Shown here one piece after another: positions 45,448 to 53,050 of a DNA stretch of 58,315 bases. Position 1 is the stretch's first letter. Every line of letters starts with the position of its first letter. The translations under genes were made by a program, and so were the position numbers. The notes beneath the pieces are model-generated. The model was not told where the DNA came from and ran no database searches. It worked only from the letters and a program-made list of their open reading frames with translations. The DNA comes from Comamonadaceae bacterium (lineage in GTDB: Bacteria > Pseudomonadota > Gammaproteobacteria > Burkholderiales > Burkholderiaceae_C), in NCBI GenBank assembly GCA_947451565.1, contig CANFZT010000002.1, positions 1-58,315 on the forward strand, read 5' to 3'.

Positions 45448-46413
45448 ATGCAACACACGCACAATGAATTGAATCGTCGGCAGTGGTTGATAGCTACGGC
45501 CTCGCTGCTGGGCAGTACATGTGTGCATAGCCAGGGGCACGAGCGCGGTGTTTTGCGAATCGGCTATCAAAAGTCATCTGCTTTGATCACGGTGCTCAAA
45601 GCCAAAGGAACGCTTGAGCCCTTACTAGCAGCGAAAGGGATTCGATTGACATGGCACGAGTTCAGCACAGGCTTGCCATTGCTGGAGGCTTTGAATCTGG
45701 GCAATGTCGACTTCAGTGCCGATGTGGCTGACACCGTGCCCGTGTTTGCGCAGGCTGCGGGTGCACAAATTACGTATGTTGCGCAAGAGGCGCCATCTCC
45801 TTTGGCTCAGGCCATTGTGGTGCAGGCAGATTCCAGCATTCGTGACGTTTCATATTTGAAAGGTAAGAAGGTGGGTGTGGCCAAAGCAGCGGGTGGACAT
45901 TACTTGTTGATTGCTGCGCTAGCAAAAGCTGGGTTGTCTTTCAAGGATATTGAGCCTGCCTATCTAACACCAGCCGATGGACGCGCTGCATTTGAAAAAG
46001 GTGCGATTGATGCCTGGGTGGCTTGGGACCCATTTTTGTCAGCGGTGGTGACGCAAAGTCACGCGCGCGTTTTGCCCGTTCCGCGCGAGACCGCTTCATA
46101 CCAACGGTATTACTTGGCATCGGATGTCTATGCCAAAGCCAATCCGGATGTGTTGCGGCTGCTAGTGAGTGAGCTTCAAAAAGCAGGGGCGTGGGTCAAG
46201 AAGCAGCCCAAAGAAGCGGCTGCCTTATTGGGCGGCGTGTGGGGTTTGGAATCTCATATTGTTGAGCAGGCCAACACCCATCGCAGTTATGCGGTGCGTG
46301 CTGTCACGCCAGCGGGTTTGGCAGAGCAGCAAAAGATTGCTGATGCTTTTTTTGGCGAAAAACTATTGCCCAAACGAGTTGACACGCAAGCCTTGCCGTT
46401 GTTCAAACTTTGA
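45448..46413 (+). CDS. Orphan SsuA-family sulfonate-binding protein
   Basis: Third SsuA-type protein of the window, 321 residues. LNRRQWLIATASLLGSTCVHSQG is a twin-arginine-like leader. The mature start VLRIGYQKSSALITVLKAKGTLEPLL, the WHEFSTGLPLLEALNLGNVDFSADVADTVPVFAQAAG segment and AYLTPADGRAAFEKGAIDAWVAWDPFL match the 20031 protein and SsuA. No permease is adjacent; it probably uses SsuCB. Shares about 20-residue blocks with 20031 (IGYQKS, YLTPAD), so a duplication product is likely. Confidence 0.91.
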   Translation: MQHTHNELNRRQWLIATASLLGSTCVHSQGHERGVLRIGYQKSSALITVLKAKGTLEPLLAAKGIRLTWHEFSTGLPLLEALNLGNVDFSADVADTVPVFAQAAGAQITYVAQEAPSPLAQAIVVQADSSIRDVSYLKGKKVGVAKAAGGHYLLIAALAKAGLSFKDIEPAYLTPADGRAAFEKGAIDAWVAWDPFLSAVVTQSHARVLPVPRETASYQRYYLASDVYAKANPDVLRLLVSELQKAGAWVKKQPKEAAALLGGVWGLESHIVEQANTHRSYAVRAVTPAGLAEQQKIADAFFGEKLLPKRVDTQALPLFKL

Positions 46414-46430
46414 CATTGAAAGAAATTTGT

Positions 46431-46556
46431 ATGCATTTCTCTAAATTGATTCATCGCACACCCAAGCGTGTGGTTGGCGCATTTGTGTTCGCTTACAGCA
46501 GTACCTTGGTCATGGTTGCATTGCCACCAGCGCTAAAGCTTGTTCAGATGATTTAG
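46431..46556 (+). CDS. Possible small membrane protein
   Basis: Not in the ORF track. A 41-codon frame starts 17 bp after the binding-protein stop: basic N-terminus MHFSKLIHRTPKRVVG, then one hydrophobic helix AFVFAYSSTLVMVALPPAL. The positive-inside layout and co-directional place favour a real single-pass protein, but the ribosome-binding site (AAAGAAA) is weak. Confidence 0.4.
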   Translation: MHFSKLIHRTPKRVVGAFVFAYSSTLVMVALPPALKLVQMI

Positions 46557-46565
46557 AAATAAACA

Positions 46566-46585
46566 AACAAATAAACAGTAGTTTG
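46566..46585 (+). promoter_or_regulatory. 20-bp upstream element of the rhodanese-cysK-encapsulin operon
   Basis: AACAAATAAACAGTAGTTTG, 88 bp before the rhodanese ATG. It matches 52405-52424 at 19 of 20 bases. TATAGA at 46603 could be a -10 box placed just downstream. Likely a site for a sulfur regulator of the CysB type; inference from location and conservation. Confidence 0.6.
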
Positions 46586-46673
46586 AGTTTTGACTAGCCG
46601 CCTATAGAGTTCATTCAACCGTCTTGAGACCGCAATGCAAGACACAGACATGAACTTGAAAAGGGATAAAAAA

Positions 46674-47141
46674 ATGACAGATGTTTTAGAGCAGCAAGTG
46701 GGGGGCAATACCTTGGAAGAGGCCAAAGCCTTGGCCCACGAAGAAGGGTTGAGCTACGCAGGTCGCGTGTCGCCCAAGTTGGCTTGGGAATTGTTCTCCA
46801 GCGGTCAAGCGCAATTGGTGGATGTGCGCAGCACGGAAGAACGCAAGTTTGTGGGCCATGTGCTAGGTACCGTGCATGTGGCGTGGGCTACAGGTACGGC
46901 GCTGACGCGCAATCCCCGCTTTGCCCGCGAGCTCGAAGCCAAAGTGGGCAAAGACGCTGTGGTGCTGCTGCTGTGCCGCAGTGGCAAGCGCTCGGCCTTG
47001 GCTGCCGATGTGGCGGCTAAAGCAGGGTTCACGCAGGTCTACAACATTGCCGAAGGTTTTGAAGGCGAATTAGATGAACACCAGCATCGCGGTGGGTTTG
47101 ATGGTTGGCGCTTCCATCAGCTGCCTTGGGTGCAAGACTGA
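46674..47141 (+). CDS. Rhodanese-like sulfurtransferase
   Basis: 155 residues from ATG 46674 with AAGGGA seven bases before; the track start 46635 has no such site. The rhodanese domain has [17 protein letters not shown] and the catalytic loop [14 protein letters not shown], in which the Cys takes the persulfide. It lacks a signal peptide, so it is cytoplasmic. It is the first gene of a cysK-epsC-XRE-encapsulin-desulfurase operon and rhodaneses are recurring neighbours of family 2A encapsulins. It may move the persulfide made by the encapsulated desulfurase. Confidence 0.92.
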   Translation: MTDVLEQQVGGNTLEEAKALAHEEGLSYAGRVSPKLAWELFSSGQAQLVDVRSTEERKFVGHVLGTVHVAWATGTALTRNPRFARELEAKVGKDAVVLLLCRSGKRSALAADVAAKAGFTQVYNIAEGFEGELDEHQHRGGFDGWRFHQLPWVQD

Positions 47142-47161
47142 GATTGACAAAGGAATTTCAC

Positions 47162-48136
47162 ATGACACACGTTTTCAACGACAACTCGCTGTCCATTGGC
47201 CGCACGCCCTTGGTCAAACTCAATCGCATCACCGATGGTGCAGCAGCCACCGTGTTGGCCAAGATTGAAGGGCGCAATCCCGCTTACTCCGTCAAGTGCC
47301 GCATTGGCGCTGCCTTGGTGTGGGACGCCGAAAAGCGCGGCGTGTTGGGTGCTGGCAAAGAAATTGTGGAGCCTACCAGTGGTAACACGGGCATTGCGTT
47401 GGCCTTTGTGGCTGCAGCGCGTGGCATACCCATCACGCTCACCATGCCTGACACCATGAGTTTGGAGCGTCGCAAATTGTTGTTGGCCTACGGTGCCAAG
47501 TTGGTGCTGACCGAAGGCGCCAAAGGCATGAAAGGCGCGATTGCCAAAGCTGAAGAAATTGCAGCCAGCGATTCCAAGTATGTGCTGCTGCAACAGTTCA
47601 AAAACCCAGCCAACCCAGCGATTCATGAAAGCACCACTGGTCCCGAAATTTGGGAAGACACCGAGGGTGCGATTGACATCTTGATTTCCGGCGTGGGCAC
47701 GGGCGGCACCATCACCGGTGTGTCGCGCTACATCAAGAAGACACAGGGCAAGGCCATTACCTCAGTAGCTGTCGAGCCGACGGCTAGCCCAGTGCTGACG
47801 CAAACGCGTGCGGGCGAAGAAGTGAAGCCTGGGCCACACAAGATTCAAGGCATTGGCGCAGGCTTTGTGCCGGATGTCTTGGACTTGTCTCTGATTGATG
47901 CGGTTGAGCAAGTCAGCAATGAAGACGCTGTGGAATTTGCCCGTCGCTTGGCGCGTGAAGAGGGTATCTTGGCCGGCATCTCTTGCGGGGCAGCCACCGC
48001 CGCAGCGGTGCGTTGGGCCAAGAAGCCTGAGAACGCAGGTAAAACCATTGTGGTGGTGTTGCCAGATTCGGGTGAACGTTACCTGAGCTCTGTCTTGTTT
48101 GAAGGCGTGTTCAACGAGGCAGGTTTGGCAGCATGA
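47162..48136 (+). CDS. cysK: Cysteine synthase A
   Basis: O-acetylserine sulfhydrylase: O-acetylserine plus sulfide to cysteine. 324 residues from ATG 47162 (AAGGAA upstream); track start 47105 lies in the rhodanese gene. PLP Lys45 in [14 protein letters not shown], the PLP phosphate loop [16 protein letters not shown], and the substrate loop [18 protein letters not shown]. The Cys just after the PLP Lys (VKCR) is the usual type. It overlaps the serine acetyltransferase by ATGA, favouring the CysE-CysK complex. Confidence 0.96.
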   Translation: MTHVFNDNSLSIGRTPLVKLNRITDGAAATVLAKIEGRNPAYSVKCRIGAALVWDAEKRGVLGAGKEIVEPTSGNTGIALAFVAAARGIPITLTMPDTMSLERRKLLLAYGAKLVLTEGAKGMKGAIAKAEEIAASDSKYVLLQQFKNPANPAIHESTTGPEIWEDTEGAIDILISGVGTGGTITGVSRYIKKTQGKAITSVAVEPTASPVLTQTRAGEEVKPGPHKIQGIGAGFVPDVLDLSLIDAVEQVSNEDAVEFARRLAREEGILAGISCGAATAAAVRWAKKPENAGKTIVVVLPDSGERYLSSVLFEGVFNEAGLAA

Positions 48137-49077
48137 GTGATTTGACTTTAGACCCACGCGCTGCATCGTTTGATTTGCAGCATGTGGTTTCTGAATTGGC
48201 AGCAGTGCGCCAACGTTGGCGTGAGGCGCAGCAGCGTTCCACCGAGCCGGGAGGACGCGAGTTGCCATCACGTGAGGCTTTGTCGGACATCGTCAAAGGC
48301 TTGCGTGGGGCTTTGTTCCCTATGCGTTTAGGGCCGTCAGATTTGCGCCAAGAGAGTGAAGACTTTTATGTCGGGCACACACTCGACTCGGTGTTACATG
48401 GTTTGTTGCATCAGGTACGTTTAGAGCTGAGTTATGCCGCACGTCACGATGCGTCGCAGTCTGAAGCGAAAGTGGATGCGCATGCTTTGCACATCGTGCG
48501 TGAGTTAGCACATGCGTTGCCGCACATCCGTGAGCTGCTCGACAGCGATGTGACTGCAGCCTTTGAAGGCGACCCAGCCGCACGCAGTGTGGACGAGGTG
48601 CTGCTGTGTTACCCCGGCATCGAAGCCATGATTCACCACCGCTTGGCGCATCGCTTGTATGCCTTGGGTGTGCCGCTGTTGGCACGCTTGGTGGCAGAGT
48701 TGGCGCATGCGCAAACAGGCATCGACATTCACCCAGGGGCCACGATTGGGGCTGGCTTTTTCATCGACCACGGCACAGGCGTGGTGATTGGCGAAACCGC
48801 CGTCATTGGCCAGCGTGTGCGTGTGTACCAAGCAGTCACTTTGGGGGCGAAAAGCTTTCCGACCGATGCCGATGGCCACCCCGTCAAAGGCTTACCGCGC
48901 CACCCACATGTGCATGACGATGTGGTGATTTATGCCGGTGCCACTGTGCTGGGGCGCGTGACGATTGGCAAAGGCGCATCCATTGGCGGAAATGTGTGGG
49001 TGACGCACGATGTGGCACCGGGGGCCCAAGTCACTCAGGCACGTTCGCAGCGTGACGAGTCGGTGGCCATGTTATGA
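48133..49077 (+). CDS. epsC: Serine O-acetyltransferase (EpsC/SrpH type)
   Basis: Makes O-acetylserine for CysK. 314 residues. N-terminal helical domain with [16 protein letters not shown]..., then [20 protein letters not shown], and a left-handed beta-helix with [29 protein letters not shown] (in pieces), [12 protein letters not shown] and [23 protein letters not shown]. The N-terminal extension is longer than E. coli CysE, as in the EpsC/SrpH group. cysK, SAT and encapsulin also lie together as srpG-srpH-srpI in Synechococcus elongatus. Confidence 0.95.
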   Translation: MSDLTLDPRAASFDLQHVVSELAAVRQRWREAQQRSTEPGGRELPSREALSDIVKGLRGALFPMRLGPSDLRQESEDFYVGHTLDSVLHGLLHQVRLELSYAARHDASQSEAKVDAHALHIVRELAHALPHIRELLDSDVTAAFEGDPAARSVDEVLLCYPGIEAMIHHRLAHRLYALGVPLLARLVAELAHAQTGIDIHPGATIGAGFFIDHGTGVVIGETAVIGQRVRVYQAVTLGAKSFPTDADGHPVKGLPRHPHVHDDVVIYAGATVLGRVTIGKGASIGGNVWVTHDVAPGAQVTQARSQRDESVAML

Positions 49078-49343
49078 GCCAGCTTCCGAATCATTTCGGA
49101 TTGGCTTTGCGTCACTTGCGCGAGCAAAAAGGCTGGTCGCAAGAGGCCCTGGCAGAGCACGCCGACTTGAATCGTTCGTATGTGGGTGAACTAGAGCGTG
49201 GCCAAGCCATTGCCTCGTTACTCACCATCGAAAAACTCGCCTTCGCTTTTGGCGTGAGTGTGACCACCTTGGTTTCGCATGCCGAGCGAATTTCTTCCTC
49301 CCAAACCCTCAAAGGCATTGAATTGACGGCTATAGCATGTTGA
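49074..49343 (+). CDS. XRE-family HTH transcriptional regulator
   Basis: 89-residue helix-turn-helix protein: GLALRHLREQKGWSQEALAEHADLNRSYVGELERGQ (in pieces) is the HTH_3 domain, followed by IASLLTIEKLAFAFGVSVTTLV. No effector domain is visible, so the signal, if any, may act through a partner. ATGA-overlaps the acetyltransferase gene and precedes the shell gene by 61 bp. Its place inside the operon suggests feedback on the sulfur/encapsulin genes. Confidence 0.9.
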   Translation: MSQLPNHFGLALRHLREQKGWSQEALAEHADLNRSYVGELERGQAIASLLTIEKLAFAFGVSVTTLVSHAERISSSQTLKGIELTAIAC

Positions 49344-49404
49344 TCGATGGCTCTGAACGTTTGACACTTCTTCACCTTTTTTGTAACTTTCTCGGAGCTT
49401 TCCC

Positions 49405-50334
49405 ATGTCGGAACAAACATCTTCTCAGCTCGCGCTGAGCGACAACGCTGCACGTCAGCTAGCCAACGCCACCAAAACGGTCCCCATTCTGTCGACTATC
49501 AGCCCACGTTGGTTGACACACTTGCTGCAATGGTCACCTGTGGAAGCTGGTATCTATCGCTTGAACAAAGTGAAGAACCCAGAAGACGTGCTCGTGGCAT
49601 GCGCCAAACGCGATGAGTCTGAGCTGCCACAAACCTTTGTGGATTACGAAGACCAACCCCGTGAGTACTTCCTCAATGCGGTGTCCACCGTGCTCGACGT
49701 GCACACCCGCGTGAGCGACTTGTACAGCAGTCCACACGACCAGATCAAAGAGCAATTGCGCTTGACGATCGAGACCATCAAAGAAAAACAAGAGAGCGAA
49801 CTCATCAACAACCCTGACTACGGTTTGTTGGCCAGCGTCGCCCCTGAGCAAGTGGTTTACCCACTCACCGGTGCACCCACACCTGACGACTTGGACGAGT
49901 TGTTGACCAAAGTATGGAAAGAACCCGCCTTCTTCTTGACGCACCCCTTGGCCATCGCTGCTTTTGGTCGCGAGTGCACACGCCGTGGTGTGCCTCCACC
50001 GACCGTGAGCTTGTTTGGTTCACAGTTCCTCACATGGCGCGGAATCCCTCTGATTCCTAGCGACAAAGTGCCAGTGGCTGACGGCAAAACCAAAATCTTG
50101 CTGTTGCGCGTGGGCGAAAAACGCCAAGGCGTGGTGGGTGTGTATCAGCCAGGTTTGGCTGGCGAACAAAGCCCAGGTTTGTCTGTGCGTTTTATGGGCA
50201 TCAACCGCAGCGCGATTGCGTCCTACTTGATCAGCTTGTATTGCTCGCTGGTGGTGCAGTCTGACGATGCGTTGGCTGTGTTGGAAGATGTTGAGATTGG
50301 CAAGTTCCATGAGTATCCAGACACTTACAAGTGA
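49405..50334 (+). CDS. srpI: Family 2A encapsulin shell protein (SrpI-like)
   Basis: HK97-fold protein that self-assembles into a nanocompartment around a cysteine desulfurase cargo. 309 residues. Very close to Synechococcus SrpI as I recall it: ARQLANATKTVPILSTISPRWLTHLLQWSPVEAGIYR, SSPHDQIKEQLRLTIETIKEKQESELINN, TGAPTPDDLDELLTKVWKEPAFFLTHP, FGRECTRRGVPPPTVSLFGS and SLYCSLVVQSDDALAVLEDVE (each quoted in part). GGAG precedes the ATG. The following cargo gene overlaps its end by 26 bp, so shell and cargo translation are coupled. Confidence 0.96.
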   Translation: MSEQTSSQLALSDNAARQLANATKTVPILSTISPRWLTHLLQWSPVEAGIYRLNKVKNPEDVLVACAKRDESELPQTFVDYEDQPREYFLNAVSTVLDVHTRVSDLYSSPHDQIKEQLRLTIETIKEKQESELINNPDYGLLASVAPEQVVYPLTGAPTPDDLDELLTKVWKEPAFFLTHPLAIAAFGRECTRRGVPPPTVSLFGSQFLTWRGIPLIPSDKVPVADGKTKILLLRVGEKRQGVVGVYQPGLAGEQSPGLSVRFMGINRSAIASYLISLYCSLVVQSDDALAVLEDVEIGKFHEYPDTYK

Positions 50335-52324
50335 AGTTCACAGCCCGTTAGACGTTGGCGCTTTGGCGCAACTCGCGGGTCAGTTCTTTGCTGCATTGCC
50401 AGGTGAACGTGCTGAGCCGCAGACGGCACTGAATGTGGCGCCTTCGCCTACCGCCTTGGGCGGTGTATCTGCGCCTGTGAATGTGTTGCCAGCTGGCTCA
50501 TCGCTGGGCCCCTTAGGTAACGGCCCACAGTTGCCGGGCACGATTGCGCCCGGTGCCAATGCCGCACCTCAGTCGCCGCAAAGCGTGTTGAACCTCGGTG
50601 CGTCTTCCCCATCCTTGGTGCCACACTCTGCTGCGCCGAATGGTGTGCCTGACCATGCCTCCATCGTGCCGCCTGCTGTGGATGGTCGTGTGGGCAGTGG
50701 CTCACTCGGTGTGCCACAGGCTTACGCGCCTTCGCTGCCCGCAGTGGGTGGTGCCTCGCCTGAGCGAGCTGAGGCCATTGGCCCTGCGCACCAGCGTTCA
50801 CCTGCGCCCTCGACGCCCTACTACTTCTTGGGTGAGTCCGCGGGGTACCCCACTACAGTGCAAAGCTTTGACGTGCCGCGCGAAGACCGTGTGTCTGCGC
50901 AGTCGTTTGGCTTGCCGGGGGCCGATGACTTGCGTGCGTTGCTGGGTGAAAACCCACGACACCAAGCGCAGCCGTTGCCTGCACATGCACCCACCACCGC
51001 CACTGAGCGGCCCACATCGCCTTATTACTTTGCACAACCCACGCGACAAGCGCACGGGTTTTCAGAGCGTGTGCCACAAGCTGACGAGGCCCGGCATCCG
51101 GGCTTTGACGTGCATGCGGTGCGCCGTGATTTTCCCGTCTTGCAAGAGCGTGTGAATGGCAAACAGTTGGTGTGGTTTGACAACGCGGCTACTACGCACA
51201 AACCGCAATCGGTGATTGATCGCATTGCTTACTTCTATGCCCACGAGAATTCCAATATTCACCGTGCGGCCCACGAGTTAGCAGCGCGTGCCACCGATGC
51301 TTACGAAGGTGCCCGCGAAAAAGTGCGTGCCTTCTTGGGTGCAGGTTCAGTCGAAGAAATCATCTTTGTGCGCGGTGCCACCGAAGCCATCAACTTGGTG
51401 GCCAAGACTTGGGGCTGGCAAAACGTGGGTGAGGGCGATGAAATCATCGTCTCTAACCTTGAACACCATGCCAACATCGTGCCTTGGCAACAGTTGGCTG
51501 CAGCCAAAGGTGCCAAGCTCAAAGTCATTCCTGTGGATGACAGCGGCCAAGTGCTGCTGGACGAATACAAGAAGCTCTTGAGCGACCGCACCAAGATTGT
51601 GTCGGTCACGCAAGTCTCGAACGCTTTGGGCACCGTGGTGCCTGTGAAAGAGATCGTCGACTTGGCCCATCGCGCAGGTGCTGTAGCTTTGGTGGATGGC
51701 GCGCAATCGGTGAGTCACATGCGTGTGAACGTGCAAGAAATTGGTGCTGACTTCTTTGTGTTCTCCGGGCACAAAGTGTTTGGCCCCACTGGCATTGGCG
51801 TGGTGTATGGCCGTCGTGAGTTGCTCGACGACATGCCACCTTGGCAGGGCGGCGGCAACATGATTGCCGACGTGACTTTTGAGCGCACGTTGTTCCAACC
51901 ACCGCCCAACAAGTTTGAGGCTGGCACCGGCAACATTGCTGATGCTGTGGGTTTGGGCGCTGCGATTGACTATGTGCAACGCATTGGCATGGAAAACATC
52001 GCACGCTACGAGCATGACTTGTTGGTCTATGCCACACACCACTTGAAGCCGATTCCTGGCGTTCGCTTAGTGGGCACGGCCCATGAGAAGGCGAGTGTGT
52101 TGTCGTTTGTGTTGCAGGGCTACACCACCGAAGAAGTGGGCAAGGCCATGAATGCAGAAGGCATTGCGGTGCGAACCGGTCACCATTGCGCGCAGCCTAT
52201 TTTGCGTCGCTTTGGTTTGGAAACCACGGTGCGCCCATCGCTGGCGTTTTACAACACCTGCGAAGAGGTGGACCGCATGATTGCGGTGGTACGCCGCCTC
52301 AGTGGCAGTCGTGCTAAGTCTTAA
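50309..52324 (+). CDS. Encapsulated cysteine desulfurase with N-terminal cargo-loading domain
   Basis: 671 residues. SufS-type desulfurase that takes sulfur from cysteine, giving alanine and an enzyme persulfide. Residues 1-265 are low-complexity, rich in Pro/Ala/Gly, and carry LAQLAGQFFAALPGE near the start and two PYYF repeats (TPYYFLGE at about 169, SPYYFAQ at about 237); such regions direct cargo into family 2A shells. The catalytic part has WFDNAATTHKPQSVID, PLP Lys489 in FSGHKVFGPTG and Cys627 in VRTGHHCAQP. The start ATG lies inside the shell gene. Contrast: SufS in Suf operons lacks the N-terminal region. Confidence 0.96.
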   Translation: MSIQTLTSEVHSPLDVGALAQLAGQFFAALPGERAEPQTALNVAPSPTALGGVSAPVNVLPAGSSLGPLGNGPQLPGTIAPGANAAPQSPQSVLNLGASSPSLVPHSAAPNGVPDHASIVPPAVDGRVGSGSLGVPQAYAPSLPAVGGASPERAEAIGPAHQRSPAPSTPYYFLGESAGYPTTVQSFDVPREDRVSAQSFGLPGADDLRALLGENPRHQAQPLPAHAPTTATERPTSPYYFAQPTRQAHGFSERVPQADEARHPGFDVHAVRRDFPVLQERVNGKQLVWFDNAATTHKPQSVIDRIAYFYAHENSNIHRAAHELAARATDAYEGAREKVRAFLGAGSVEEIIFVRGATEAINLVAKTWGWQNVGEGDEIIVSNLEHHANIVPWQQLAAAKGAKLKVIPVDDSGQVLLDEYKKLLSDRTKIVSVTQVSNALGTVVPVKEIVDLAHRAGAVALVDGAQSVSHMRVNVQEIGADFFVFSGHKVFGPTGIGVVYGRRELLDDMPPWQGGGNMIADVTFERTLFQPPPNKFEAGTGNIADAVGLGAAIDYVQRIGMENIARYEHDLLVYATHHLKPIPGVRLVGTAHEKASVLSFVLQGYTTEEVGKAMNAEGIAVRTGHHCAQPILRRFGLETTVRPSLAFYNTCEEVDRMIAVVRRLSGSRAKS

Positions 52325-52343
52325 GGCCCAAGCGTTCCCAAAG

Positions 52344-52380
52344 AAGCGGTGAATCGGCCATATGCCGACTCACCGCTTTT
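52344..52380 (+). terminator. Rho-independent terminator after the desulfurase gene
   Basis: AAGCGGTGAATCGGC / GCCGACTCACCGCTT form a 15-bp stem with one A-C mismatch and loop CATAT, followed by TTCTAT. It closes the encapsulin operon and isolates the next promoter. Confidence 0.85.
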
Positions 52381-52404
52381 CTATATATGCATACGTTATT
52401 AACT

Positions 52405-52424
52405 AACAAATAAACAGTCGTTTG
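52405..52424 (+). promoter_or_regulatory. 20-bp upstream element of the hydrolase-sbp-cysTWA operon
   Basis: AACAAATAAACAGTCGTTTG, 32 bp before the hydrolase ATG; one mismatch to 46566-46585. The stretch extends upstream as TTATTAACT, where a similar TTATTAAC opens the element before the sulfate-binding gene at 17292. Confidence 0.6.
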
Positions 52425-52456
52425 CGATTGGACAATTCCCTTTCACAATCGCGGCT

Positions 52457-53050
52457 ATGTCTCAAACACCCACCATCCTCATCGTGCCCGGTTGGCGCGA
52501 TTCTGGCCCCGGCCACTGGCAAAGCCTGTGGGCCGAGTCCATCAAGGGCGCCGTGCGCGTGCAGCAAGACAACTGGATTTCCCCCACGCGCAGCGCATGG
52601 GTGGGCCGTATTGCCGAAACCATCCTCTCCCAAGACGGCCCTGTGGTGTTGGTGGCACACAGCCTAGGCTGTATTGCTTCGACACACTTGCCACCCGAAG
52701 CGGTGGCACGCATTCATGGTGCTTTGTTGGTTGCACCGGCTGACCCTGAGCGCCGTGCGCCTTTGGTGGACTTTGCGCCTGTGCCGTACCATACGCTCCC
52801 TTACCGCAGTGTGGTGGTGGCCAGCAGCAACGACCCGTATTGCCCTGTGCGCACCGCTGGGGCGTACGCTAGGTCGTGGGGCAGCGAGTTTGTGCGTTTG
52901 CAAAATGCAGGGCATATCAATATCGATTCTGGTTTTGGCGCTTGGCCACTGGGCTTGGCACTTTTGCAATCTTTGGTGGAAACACCATTGGTTTTCAAGG
53001 CGACAACATCTGTGGCATCTACTCAATCTTTGGAGCTTCAAACCGCATGA
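52457..53050 (+). CDS. RBBP9/YdeN-family serine hydrolase
   Basis: 197 residues, alpha/beta hydrolase of the RBBP9 class. ILIVPGWRDSGPGHWQSLW, the nucleophile elbow VLVAHSLGC (Ser), ASSNDPYCPVRTAGAY (Asp region) and NAGHINIDSGFGAWPLG (His) build the triad. Substrate unknown. It is the first gene of the cysTWA operon and ATGA-overlaps the sulfate-binding gene, a conserved pairing in Burkholderiales as I recall; the link to sulfate uptake is unclear. Confidence 0.88.
   Translation: MSQTPTILIVPGWRDSGPGHWQSLWAESIKGAVRVQQDNWISPTRSAWVGRIAETILSQDGPVVLVAHSLGCIASTHLPPEAVARIHGALLVAPADPERRAPLVDFAPVPYHTLPYRSVVVASSNDPYCPVRTAGAYARSWGSEFVRLQNAGHINIDSGFGAWPLGLALLQSLVETPLVFKATTSVASTQSLELQTA

Noticed and set aside
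49361-49389. Perfect TTGACA upstream of the shell gene as a promoter
   Set aside because: No acceptable -10 at 16-18 bases, and the transcript would begin at the ribosome-binding site, leaving almost no leader.
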